Shown: one piece after another, positions 55,285 through 64,000 of the stretch
Layout of the letters: every line of letters starts with the position of its first letter
Numbering within the stretch: position 1 is the first letter of the stretch
Assembly (NCBI GenBank): GCA_946894095.1
Contig: OX335655.1
Span: 2,790,001 to 2,854,000 of the forward strand
Reading direction: 5' to 3'
Length of the DNA stretch: 64,000 nucleotides
Source: Incurvaria masculella
Lineage: Eukaryota; Arthropoda; Insecta; Lepidoptera; Incurvariidae
The notes under the pieces: model-generated
Seen by the model: only the letters and a program-made list of their open reading frames with translations
Told to the model about the DNA's origin: nothing
The model's database searches: none
Translations under genes and position numbers: made by a program

Positions 55285-55916
55285 TTGATATATGGTTCGA
55301 TTCTGGCAACCGCGATGAAATCAACGCGTCTTTCTTACTTGCATTAATAACTCAGCGTAACCTTGCATACTAATGAGTCAATCACGTTTGTGAAGACGTA
55401 AATAAACATTTTTGGGGACAAATAAATCACGATTACATGAGCCGATCATGCAACGGTGAAACGAAACGATATAGTTCGAAAATTTAAGGATCAATAAACT
55501 CTTCTTTATCAATTTATTCATTTAAAAATAATTCGGCCGTGAAAACCAGCAAAATCTTTATGCATTTACAACCGTGTCTGATATTGTTGTGCCTAATTTA
55601 TCAGACTATACTTGAATAAATCTACTACACTTTAATTATACCATCACGGCTGTTCTTCTATCACACGCTCTGTAAGGATCGGCTGCAGCTTCTATATGGT
55701 TTAAACTACTTTACATATATTTGTAACGACCGATGTAATCATCTTAAATTGTTACCCAGTGTCAATCTATATAGTTTTGAATTTCATTTGGTTCAATTTC
55801 ATTACCCAACATATATCTCAATGGCCACAGATTAACCAGAACCCGTGTTATTTAATAATCTAAACTTTTGTCACAGCACCGCTATCGCATGAAATGCACC
55901 AATTCATCATGTTGAC
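55285..55916. other. Intronic AT-rich sequence, no exon seen
   Basis: No coding region or repeat that I can support. Confidence 0.45.
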
Positions 55917-56165
55917 TAAGGGCCGATTTTTCAATCCTCAGATAGTACTTATAGGACTGATAGTACAAATTCACGTTTGTCAAAAGACGGATAGTCATCG
56001 CCGGAGAATTGTATCTTCTATCACAATTATCTGACTATAATTTTACTAATAAACATATGTACTTACTGTATCGGATGAATAAGCAGAAGCGTATATAAAT
56101 CCGTCGAATTCGAATTTCGAATTTGGCTGTTTATCAGTCTATTTCCCTTAATGTTGTATTACAGG
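55917..56165 (-). mobile_element. GGGCCGATTTTTCA MITE, uninterrupted
   Basis: The left end TAAGGGCCGATTTTTCAATC and right end near TATTTCCCTTAA are partly inverted. Read in reverse it matches 12741-12865 and 13250-13352 across the SINE insertion, so it is the empty-site paralogue. Confidence 0.7.
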
Positions 56166-56457
56166 TTTTTTTGTTATTTATTAATTCATGTTTCTAAATG
56201 TTTACATTGTGGTTCTTGTTAATAGCTTTTATCTTTATTGTGGACAATTTGGTTCTTTTTCTTCTATCACGCCTTATGAAAAATTTAGCCAAATTGTGAT
56301 ACTTATATAACATATTCTTCTCCCAAATTAGTGATTCTACTTCAGTTAATCTTGTTTGTACCAGTTTGCTTTTCTGCATAAATAAAAAGTGCTTTACACT
56401 GTAAGTTACCCTGCCTGCACCTTTGGGTTCCATTTAGCATCTTGGTTGGCCTTACCA

Positions 56458-56670
56458 ATGGTGCTCAATAATCTTGAACAACTTCAGCTTTGAATGAACA
56501 AACATCTCTTCTGTTCCTTGGTTCTTCATTTCACTTATGCACCAGATCGTTTTGGTGGATGTCTATGCAAATGGTGCTCAATGAATTTGAACAACTTCAG
56601 CTTCGAATGAACAAAAATCTCGTCTTTCCTCGGTTCTCCATTTAACTTCTGCACCAGATCTTACCAGGCA
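56458..56670 (+). repeat. 113-bp tandem duplication
   Basis: ATGGTGCTCAAT...GAACAACTTCAGCTT...GCACCAGATC begins at 56458 and again at 56571 with moderate divergence. Non-coding. Confidence 0.75.
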
Positions 56671-56765
56671 TTACACTTACTAGTATACTTGTTAGTATGT
56701 ATCATCATGTAATAACAGCAGAGTATGTACGATACCACTCACTAGTCTGGACGAATCATGAAGTT

Positions 56766-56955
56766 TTTTTTATGTGACTGAACATGAATTGCTAATACCT
56801 CACGACCTGATATTAGCCAATACCTCATGGGAACTAAAGATGTTATGCCAGGACCTTTATTTTATTGTACGGCTACATTAAACTGGATGGAAAACACTGA
56901 CGGTTTTCATTGCCGTTTTGACTTTAGTTCATTCAGTGCTGGTTAATAAGAAAGA
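56766..56955 (-). mobile_element. SINE 3' half
   Basis: The complement of the SINE tail (ATGTGACTGAACATGAATTG) and body to GCCGTTTTGACTTTAGTTCA. The head is missing. Ends about 150 bp before the chitinase exon. Confidence 0.6.
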
Positions 56956-57103
56956 GGACCTGAGGAGGAGTTTCACCAGGAATCCTAAGCACGTACGACG
57001 AATACTTTTAGAACATGCTCGAGAAGAATTGCAATTGGACAACTTTTATCGGAACCCACACGGCACGGTAAATACATTTTATGTTCCTCTTTACTCCGTC
57101 CAG

Positions 57104-57283
57104 GTGGCTGGTCATTCGGCACACAGAAGTTCAAGGAGATGTCGGCGTCGCGGTACGCGCGCCAGACCTTCATCTACTCCGCCATCCCGTACCTGCGCGA
57201 GCGCAGCTTCGACGGGCTCGACGTCGACTGGGAGTACCCCAAGGGCGGCGACGACAAGAAGAACTTCGTGCTGCTCCTCAAAG
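57104..57283 (+). CDS. Cht7: Chitinase exon with the GH18 catalytic motif
   Basis: A 180-bp exon after CTCCGTCCAG, with donor GTTGGT at 57284, phase 1 to 1. It completes motif I (GGWSFGTQKF) and carries motif II, FDGLDVDWEYP, whose Glu (codon 57232-57234) is the GH18 proton donor; both upstream Asp residues are present. It then reads KGGDDKKNFVLLLK. All catalytic residues of this segment are intact. The next exon, expected to start in phase 1, is not found in the remaining 6.7 kb. Confidence 0.95.
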
Positions 57284-57339
57284 GTTGGTGGACGATGGAT
57301 TTTTGATGCTATGATGACCGCGGTCGTTAGACATGTTTA

Positions 57340-57497
57340 AAAAATGCTACGGCTTTTCACGCGGCAGGAAGAGACATTCTGCGACGTTTCGAGCTAATCA
57401 TTCAGCCCGTTATCAAGGAGGCATCCGCCACGTTCGTACGCAGCAGACGACTGCGGAAAATGTCTCTTCCTGCCGCGTGAAAAGCCGTAACATTTTT
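57340..57497. mobile_element. Hairpin MITE 56 bp after the catalytic exon
   Basis: Arms at 57340-57385 and about 57455-57497 (GGCTTTTCACGCGGCAGGAA and complement) are almost perfect over ~40 bp around a ~70-bp loop. Non-coding. It sits close to the exon donor and could fold in the pre-mRNA. Confidence 0.75.
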
Positions 57498-57589
57498 CAA
57501 AGATGTTTTTTTTTCTTCAATCATAAATCTCAAGAAATCTTTATGTAACCTTCCGATGTGCGTGTCTTTTTAACCTGATTCGCAAAAGG

Positions 57590-57850
57590 AGGAAGTTCTA
57601 TGTTCGACTTTACGTATTTTTGATGTCCGTTCACCGATTTCTCGGTCAATTTAAATTTTGGAAATTATTGTTCAATTGAATTATTTTTGTAGGTACTTGT
57701 GATGTCACCTGGATCGTTCTTAGCTATAGTTGAACCCAATAGGTGGCGCTGTTGTCAAGATGATTTTTATTCCTCCCACATCTCAAGGTTTTTTAATTAT
57801 TTCATAACGGACAGTCCGGAACCGAGCGGAGCCGGAAACCTGAACTAGTT
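57590..57850 (+). mobile_element. Helitron-like 3' end, distant relative
   Basis: Ends GGAACCGAGCGGAGCCGG then CTGAACTAGT, with a similar 3' end to 15799 and 17994. The assignment rests mainly on the CTAG-T terminus. Confidence 0.25.
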
Positions 57851-57989
57851 GTTTAAGAAAACTGCAATAAATCCAAACTGCAACAACAAAAGGTGCTGTT
57901 CGAAAAACTGATTATTCGTTTTTCTACGACTTTGGTTTTAAAGAATAATAAGTTTCATACAGCGCATAAACGTTAAAACATTTTGTTTA

Positions 57990-58531
57990 GGTGGCCCAAC
58001 CCGGCGGGACTAACTCATTCACGGGCACGGTACAAAAACGTGCAATCGCGCTCTGGGACCTTCTCTGTTTCAAAGAAAAAGACAGGCTCCGTGATGAGGC
58101 GGATGCAACATGTTCACAAAGCGGACAATGCGCATATTGTTTGATTTGGCAAGATTTACGAAAATTTTAATTACAAAACGACTTATAGCTAAAAGTAAAC
58201 CACGACCGCTGTAGTGAAAAATCTAACAAAAACCTTAATTCATTATAAATGTTCATGAAACAAGCTATGTCTGATGGCTAATCTCTTTAAGATGTTTTTA
58301 TTTGATCGTTGAGTAATCCACCTCCAAAATTATTAAATAAAACGCGCGAAAAATTCGAACTTTCGGACCTTATAACTTAGAAACCAAACACAAATTTACA
58401 ATGCCAACAGTTATTAGACATCTAGTTCGACAAAATAAAGCTATTTAAAATAAAAGTTTGGTTCTCTGACAAAAATATTAACATGATCTTTTTTCCACGT
58501 TTGTATGGGGAGTTGAGCGGCAGGGCCCACC
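57990..58531 (+). mobile_element. TTAA-flanked MITE, copy 3
   Basis: 542 bp, same orientation as 7930-8482. Inverted ends GGTGGCCCA...GGGCCCACC. The right flank is TTAA (58532-58535); the left target has mutated to TTTA. Confidence 0.8.
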
Positions 58532-58868
58532 TTAAGTCGCCTAATAAAAGTTTTTTAGTTTTGTGTACAGAATCACCCCCTTTCGGCTCTCAGTACTCGT
58601 TAGTTTACAGTCAATTTCTTTGGAAATTTGACCTAATTTGATATTTTGTGCACAATAATAAAATTAATATGATAAAATAAGTATGTAGGTAAAAACGAAG
58701 ATCGCACGTTCAAATTCTACGTCAAGAAATATTTAGTAAATACTTTAAAAATCTGATTATATTTACAAACGTCTATGGAGGTCGCTGCATAACTTCTATT
58801 TATAAAAGATATGGTTATGTCGTATCGTATCGTAAGCATGTCGTGAAAACATACGATAAACTTTCTAC

Positions 58869-59249
58869 CGCCTCAGTGGCCCAGTGGCGCGACACTTCGG
58901 CGATCGCTCTCTGAAGTTAAGCAACGCTGGGTCCGGTCTGGTCTTGGATGGGTGACCATTCGACCGTTGAGAGAGGCTGGCCGTGGTTCGGATTCCACGT
59001 TAAATTGTAGGTCCCCTTCCTTACTTACTAGGTGGTAGAGTTAATCCCGCCCGGGTTGGTACCATCGCATTGAATGAACGATGGTCGAAGCGGCAATGAA
59101 AATTGTCCGTGTTTTCCATCCAGTTCAATGTAGCCGAGCAATATAAGGAAGGTCCTGGCATGGCACCTAGTTCCCATGTGGTGTGTTGGGCTAATACCAT
59201 GACAGAAGGTGTGGTATTAGCCATCATGTCCAGTCACATAAAAAAAAAA
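58869..59249 (+). mobile_element. 5S-headed SINE, full length
   Basis: Head CCGCCTCAGTGGCCCAGTGG, 5S-like block 58913-58961 (GAAGTTAAGCAACGCTGGG, CTTGGATGGGTGACC), body, and tail CAGTCACATAAAAAAAAA. Confidence 0.88.
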
Positions 59250-59739
59250 CCGCTCCATTTAATCTGACGAACCTATGTCTATTTCAGTTAAGGAAAATTC
59301 GTTCCTATTAGTTTCAGTTTAGTCTCAGATTCTTTATTTCCTCCATTCGAGTCATATTATACACTCAAATTCGTCAAAAAACAATTTTCTTTCGGTTAGA
59401 TTACTTTTGGCGAAGAAGATTCGACAAGAAACTTCGCATAAAAATTCACAATCGTCATTTCTCCGCCCAACATCAACAGCGACCCCAGGTCCTCTTCAAT
59501 TCGACAAGGAGCACTATTACTCATTCTGTGCTAAAGGTAAGGTCAACAAAACGTCGCCGGAACAAGGCGAGCTCAACAAACTACGTAAAATATTCCAGGC
59601 ACAGATGTAAATTATTCCAGGCACAGATGACATTGTGTAACAGACTGCATTTGTATTCTCAACTCGTCGCTGATTCCTTTCGGCTCTGCGCCGACGCTCT
59701 GTGCATACAACTTCACGACCCAAAACCACCACCTCTTAC

Positions 59740-59886
59740 GCTGAGATTCAAAGACAGTTCTTGGGTCTTGAGGCTATTCTCAAATATTTCGATTTTCAAT
59801 TTTGACGTAAAAAGTACGGAAGTAATGTCAAATTTGACAGCCGGAAGACTTGAGAATCGACCCAAGAACTGTCTTTGAATCTCAGC
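59740..59886. mobile_element. Hairpin MITE with 28-bp perfect ends
   Basis: GCTGAGATTCAAAGACAGTT and onward to GGGTC is repeated perfectly inverted at the right end (59859-59886). A weaker inner pairing (TTGAGGCTATTCTC / GAAGACTTGAGAATC) follows. 147 bp, non-coding. Confidence 0.75.
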
Positions 59887-60829
59887 ATTTGCTACTTGCT
59901 CACGATTATTTTAGGAATGGTATTGTGCAGAATGTTATGATTTGCCGGAGTGACATTGTCAGAGCCGTGATTCATTTTTTTATTTATTAGGAAAACTCTC
60001 AGCGTAACTAGTAATACAAAACATGTTTTAAAACTAAACATTTCGCCAAATAATAGTTTTCAACGTAAAGAATGCAGAGTATTTTTAAGACGTAAGAAAT
60101 ACAATCGCGTTAGTAGTATAAGTTGTACTCTACAGAAAATTTGTCAGTGTGAGGGTGAGTTAAGTATGTAGAGGGTGTGTAGTATGAGGTTGTGTAAGAT
60201 TATGTGTATTTGAAAGTACGTGACGATATTCTCAAAATACATCATGAAAGATAAATAATACGTAATAGTTTTTAAAATAAGTAAGTAATATTATCATTTC
60301 ACTGGAAAATCGTCCCTATTTCTAAAAATTTCAAGGAATCGTTTCATTGATTTTATAACTTTCCGGACATACTCAGGTTGGAGCGCACAATCTCTGGTTA
60401 GTATCAATATTAAAATTAAATATATCTGTCCTTATTTTTCGCCTGAAGAAGAAAGACGAGAGATCTATAATAACCATAGCTATAATACTAACCAAAGATT
60501 ATGCATTCCAGAATTAGACACCAAAAAATGTATATTAATTTATATTGTCCTTTATGGAATCGAACTTGGAATGCGAGGTGCGTGCTAGCCACTGGGTGTG
60601 AAAGCCGTACCCGAATATCCGCCGCTGCCTCAGATATTAAATAGACAGGAAGGGGCTTTGGTGCGGTGATTTTACAGCTTGGTGCAGCGTGGTATTGAAG
60701 AGTGGAATACTCTGGAATCCTAAGGAGAACGTATCTTTTTTTCAGTATTTACGGCAAAGCTAAGGTAATTTAAACATGCATAACCAATATCACTGGAAAT
60801 AGCATAATAAATCAGAAAACGGCTCGAGG
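59887..60829. other. AT-rich sequence with a GT-rich tract
   Basis: A GT-rich tract near 60150-60215 resembles the one at 22872. No exon or gene seen. Confidence 0.45.
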
Positions 60830-60939
60830 CTTAGGGGCGCGGGTACTTGCTTTTTCATTCAGGTCATTAGTTCATGCACAAACCACAGATTTGTTTTTGA
60901 ACATTCATTGCGAACGAACACAACGCGGAGCAGGCAGGA

Positions 60940-61170
60940 AATGCACCCGTTCACTGTCGATATTTAAAAAATCAGAACCAACCGATCCTCTAGGTCTTTT
61001 ATCTATAGGGTCGGTAAACTATGGAATGCACTCACTACTTAGTTATTTCCCCCAAAGTACAACCTGGGATCCTTCAAACATGGTGTGAAGGAGCACCTGG
61101 CCGGCCGGCATGGTTTTCGCAGCCCCCTTAAAAGTTAGAAAGCTCATGAATGTCGTCGGGCATCTTAAAA
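60940..61170 (+). pseudogene. LINE RT C-terminal fragment
   Basis: A decayed + strand match to the 21960-22200 fragment, sharing the block around GAGCACCTGGCCGGCCGGCA and the following GTCGTCGGGCATCTTA. It has frameshifts and stops. Confidence 0.45.
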
Positions 61171-61226
61171 GGTCCTTGCGTACGTCATATGCCGCGTTTT
61201 ATGTAAAAAAAAATTAAAAAAATCGG

Positions 61227-61274
61227 GCGGACTTAGTGAGAGAAGGGGAGGTCCCCTTCTCTCACTAAGTCTGC
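61227..61274. repeat. 23-bp-arm hairpin
   Basis: GCGGACTTAGTGAGAGAAGG (arm 61227-61249) and its complement (61252-61274) differ at one base around a 2-bp loop. In RNA this would be a stable stem; it may also be a tiny foldback element. Confidence 0.7.
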
Positions 61275-61284
61275 TTTTAAGTTT

Positions 61285-61422
61285 TACATTAAATCCGAAC
61301 TATAGAACAGCATGCATTCGTGACGAAATGCACTTATCCAACTCAGGAAGAGAAAGAAAGTGGTGCACGATAGGGGGCGGGGATTTGAACCTAAATCTCT
61401 GGTATTCAAGGCAAGTCCCTGC
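61285..61422 (-). mobile_element. tRNA-headed SINE, head side only
   Basis: GTGACGAAATGCACTTATCC, AGAAAGAAAGTGGTGCAC and GGGGATTTGAACCTAAATC (B-box complement) follow the minus-strand order of the SINE. It is cut by the RTE fragment at 61423. Confidence 0.6.
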
Positions 61423-61755
61423 AGTCAGTCAGTCAGCGTTTTTGCGTCCTCTGCTGGACATACGCCTCTTCAATTCTTCTCTAGTCCTCCCGGCCCTCAG
61501 CGGTACGAAACCACTGCTTTCTGCCGACGCACTTGATGTCGTCGTCTCACCTGGCGGGTGGTCTTTCCACACTCCGTTTTCCTGTCCACGGCCGCCACTG
61601 TAGGACACGATTACTCCAACGGTCGTCGTCTCTTCGGCTGACCTGGCCAGCCCACTGCCACTTGAGCTTAGCCACCCGGTGTCCAATATCGACAACTTTG
61701 GTGCGTCGGCGGCACCAAGCAAACAGCCGCTCACCAGAGTAAAATATGTTCAAGC
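61423..61755 (-). mobile_element. RTE-like LINE 3' end, longest copy
   Basis: CAGTCAGTCAGCG at the left is the tail. Minus-strand frames encode RRRTKVVDIGHRVAKLKWQW AGQVSRRDDDRWSN...LQWRPWTGKRS, then the KQWF...REDW tail also seen at 9022. Frames shift between segments, so it is a dead fragment. Confidence 0.75.
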
Positions 61756-63305
61756 CGTTCCCTCACTTAATCATAACACCGTGCCGTTAAAAATGGAGAA
61801 AATTCACCTCCCACTCACCTCTCCGCGCTCGCTCGAGCTCGCACCGCCGGGAGAGGAGGCGTGCAGACGACAGCTGCAGCCGGTGTGCCCGTATCGATAT
61901 CTTGCGATTATCCCCGCACGTCACTAGCCGGTGGAGGGTAAATCTCGGAAGTTGGGTGCGATTAAATCGGATATTTGAGCATGTCCCTTTCATCCTCGAA
62001 GCTCCACACTCGTTACCCCTACCATCACAGGCCACGACAGGAATCAGGGATCTTTCAGGCGAGAAAACCGTTGTTATGCACTGAAGAAAATAATTAGTTA
62101 ATCTAACTGCAATTCCAATAATACAACCATCTTTTAAAGTTAAAATAGAGCCAACTAAGTAATTCGGTTACTCTGAGTGAACATAATTAGCCTCAATTTC
62201 CCTGACTGTGTGAAAACAGTTTCTGGCTTTAGTATTTATTTCATTCTTACTTACGTCTTATATTCAGTGAAAAGTCCATTATGTATTCACTATTGTTTAT
62301 TCAGTCTATTATTGTCCAATCAGTCAAAAATCATTTACCTCTTGAAGTCAGTCGGATGGTCAATCAGTTATGATAACCGTTTCAAAATCGTATGATCTGT
62401 CACACGTGTTCTTTTCACCAAGCGGTACTGTTCAATCGGTTGCAATAACTGTTTAACTCGACCACAAAGTGCTGATTAGCTTAATCCGTCCATTAAACGG
62501 CCTTTCTTACCATCTTGCAATCGATAGCAGTACAAGATAATCAGCACTTTAGTAATAAATGACCTTTAAGTGTCAATTATAATAAATAAGGACTTGGTGA
62601 AAACTAAACGAATACTAACTGTTTTGGCTCGTTAATATATATTTACCGTAATACATTAAAAGTAATTAGAAATACTTTACCATTACATAAGCTGACCGTG
62701 TAGCAGACAGAAAGATATAGCAGTACCACCAACGGATCCCTGTTATTCCCTGAGTAGTACCATATGTAGTACTATTAGTTGAATATATGTAAAACAAATT
62801 CGCGTTTAGAATCAAGCTCCATTTCAAACAAGAGACACTCGAATGTACAAACAGTGTTCAGAGATTCTTCGTTGCGACATATGCTAACGACCGTTTTACT
62901 AGATCAGCAACAAAGGATGGGTCGCCACTCTGAAGTTGACCCATCGAAGAGATGACTGTTCATGGGTTATTTAAGGCTTAGTTTCACAAGAGAACTTAAG
63001 ACCGTGCGAGATTGGACAGATAAATGTACACCATCATATGATAAATGAACACAATGCACATATGTGTTTATGTGAAAATTTATTATGACTTTGATTTTAA
63101 AAGTCATGCTGAGGAAAGTCCTGGTATGGCAACTAGGTGCAATGCAATGTAGAGGTAATATAATGACCGTAGGTATGATATAAGCTATTCATATCAAGTT
63201 CCTAACATTAAAAAATTAAAGCCAGTGACAAAGGTTAGTTAAATGTATTTAAAATATAAACTAAGAGGTTACCATTATATTTAAAGTAGCAATCAAAACT
63301 AAAAG
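61756..63305. other. Mixed sequence, no gene seen
   Basis: 61790-62060 is GC-richer (GCTCGAGCTCGCACCGCCGG near 61831) and may be an untranslated part of an element. 62465-62610 is the repeat seen at 16180. 63110-63215 is a decayed SINE tail (AGTCCTGGTATGGCAACTAG). No exon identified. Confidence 0.45.
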
Positions 63306-63309
63306 CTAT

Positions 63310-63412
63310 ATTCAGAGTGGGAGGACTAACTTTAATGCGCCGGACTAAACCGGTTTTTGTATGGTTAGTCCGGTGCTAATCTCGTGCTTAGTTTTGACAG
63401 GTGCTCTCTGAA
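63310..63412. mobile_element. Short MITE with ATTCAGAGTG ends, copy 2
   Basis: Left end TATTCAGAGTGGGAGGACTAAC, inner GGTTAGTCC, and right end CTCTCTGAAT. Related to 14635-14742. Confidence 0.6.
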
Positions 63413-64000
63413 TGCGAAAGTACATGACTAATACTCGTTATAAAATTATAGGATTCCACATTATCTTTGGTCTCCAAAATTAACAAATAACCTACTAATA
63501 TAAAATGAATTCTAGAAAAGACACTTTAATGCAATTATTATTGATAATGATTTAATTCATTAATATACATAATTCATGTATTAAAGTTCACATAGTAATC
63601 TATTCTTTTTGTAAACCTTTAGGTAAGATATTCGCTGCTGTAATATCATTTTATTCTAATACACTTCAGTAACCTATGCATTGAATAACCAATACAATAC
63701 GTACAAAGTCAACTCTACGCTCAATATTAAATGCTCAATATTAATACAATGCAATTTGGAACATTACGTAATATGATTATTTCCCAATATCTGCGGATAC
63801 TCTCATTCATGGATTTCAAGCTCTGTTGTCTAGATAACAAGAGGTATTGTGAATTTAACGTAAGTTGAGAATGTCCACAATAAACTTTAATGCACCGTCC
63901 AGTCCACAAACCGTTGCAATCAGAACGTTACGTGTGCTGCCATTTTACATATTCTGTGGCACAACATATAATTACTACTTCTCATATAAATCGCTGATTC
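63413..64000. other. AT-rich sequence, no gene seen
   Basis: No coding region or recognised repeat before the right edge of the window. Confidence 0.45.

Larger units (their letters stand above)
35573..57283 (+). other. Cht7: Group III chitinase gene (Cht7-like), partial; gene-level entry
   Basis: Four exons (35573-35651, 43770-43975, 47427-47664, 57104-57283) all follow consensus acceptors, and their phases agree (0 to 1, 1 to 0, 0 to 1, 1 to 1). Together they encode about 234 residues: a hydrophobic signal/anchor, a basic low-complexity linker, and the first half of a GH18 domain ending after the catalytic motif. Group III insect chitinases (Cht7) have an N-terminal membrane or signal segment, two GH18 domains and a C-terminal chitin-binding domain, and act on cuticular chitin outside the cell. 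The sequence IVCYYTNWSQYR...FGWLKKGKL fits this class closely, but the assignment is from memory of the family. The rest of GH18-1, GH18-2 and the chitin-binding domain must lie beyond position 64000. Confidence 0.85.

Noticed and set aside
56918..57340. A 140-residue ORF across the catalytic exon
   Set aside because: It reads the exon in the wrong frame (RRRGTRARPSS...). The true frame is set by the GH18 motif and the splice phases.
59407..59640. A 67-residue ORF with a donor-like AAAG|GTAAGG as a host exon
   Set aside because: No acceptor, no domain, and a direct repeat of ATTCCAGGCACAGATG nearby; nothing supports coding.
57284..64000. Further chitinase exons downstream
   Set aside because: I looked for the continuation of the GH18 domain and for other GH18 motifs on the + strand and found none; the intron seems to extend beyond the window.

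Overview
This is eukaryotic, AT-rich, repeat-dense DNA, and most probably a moth or butterfly (Lepidoptera). The evidence is a split insect-type chitinase gene, lepidopteran-style RTE and CR1/jockey-like retrotransposon tails, a mariner element, many SINEs, foldback MITEs and a (CCGT)n-bearing interspersed repeat. Exons are short and GC-rich and sit in long AT-rich introns. There is no bacterial-type gene organisation. Family names below rest on recognition by eye, not on a search.

The one host gene I can assemble with confidence lies on the + strand. It is a group III (Cht7-like) GH18 chitinase whose exons run from 35573 to 57283 and continue beyond the right edge. Four exons join with perfect phase agreement: 35573-35651 (hydrophobic signal/anchor), 43770-43975 (basic linker), 47427-47664 and 57104-57283 (first GH18 domain, including the catalytic DGLDVDWEYP). 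A possible first coding exon is at 32089-32184. Introns are 8.1, 3.5 and 9.4 kb and are filled with mobile DNA. Two short tandem arrays in this gene carry splice sites. One is a 53-bp repeat holding 13 copies of the exon-2 acceptor, just upstream of the real one (34803-35572). The other is three 233-bp copies of exon 3, complete with acceptor and donor but with in-frame stops, directly after the real exon (44007-44673). These possible decoy sites and poison exons are the most interesting structure in the window.

Layout. 1-9.2 kb: (CCGT)-type repeats, a TTAA-flanked MITE (second copy at 7.9 kb), a GC-rich segment with a small membrane ORF, a local duplication carrying SINEs, and a 5'-truncated reverse-transcriptase ORF. 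9.2-24 kb: SINEs of two head types sharing one body, nested MITEs, and a few unidentified exon-like ORFs (13.8, 18.1 and 19.3 kb). 24-35 kb: mostly unique AT-rich DNA, a possible first exon at 26.4 kb and GC-rich candidate 5' regions at 30.8 and 32.1 kb. 35.5-57.3 kb: the chitinase gene with intronic SINEs, a CR1/jockey-type LINE remnant, a broken mariner and several hairpin MITEs. 57.3-64 kb: a third TTAA MITE, a 5S-headed SINE, hairpins and LINE fragments; no further chitinase exon was found.

Most mobile elements look dead: truncated, frameshifted or non-autonomous. Several copies of the 120-bp foldback element and of the 5S-headed SINE are nearly identical, which suggests recent movement.
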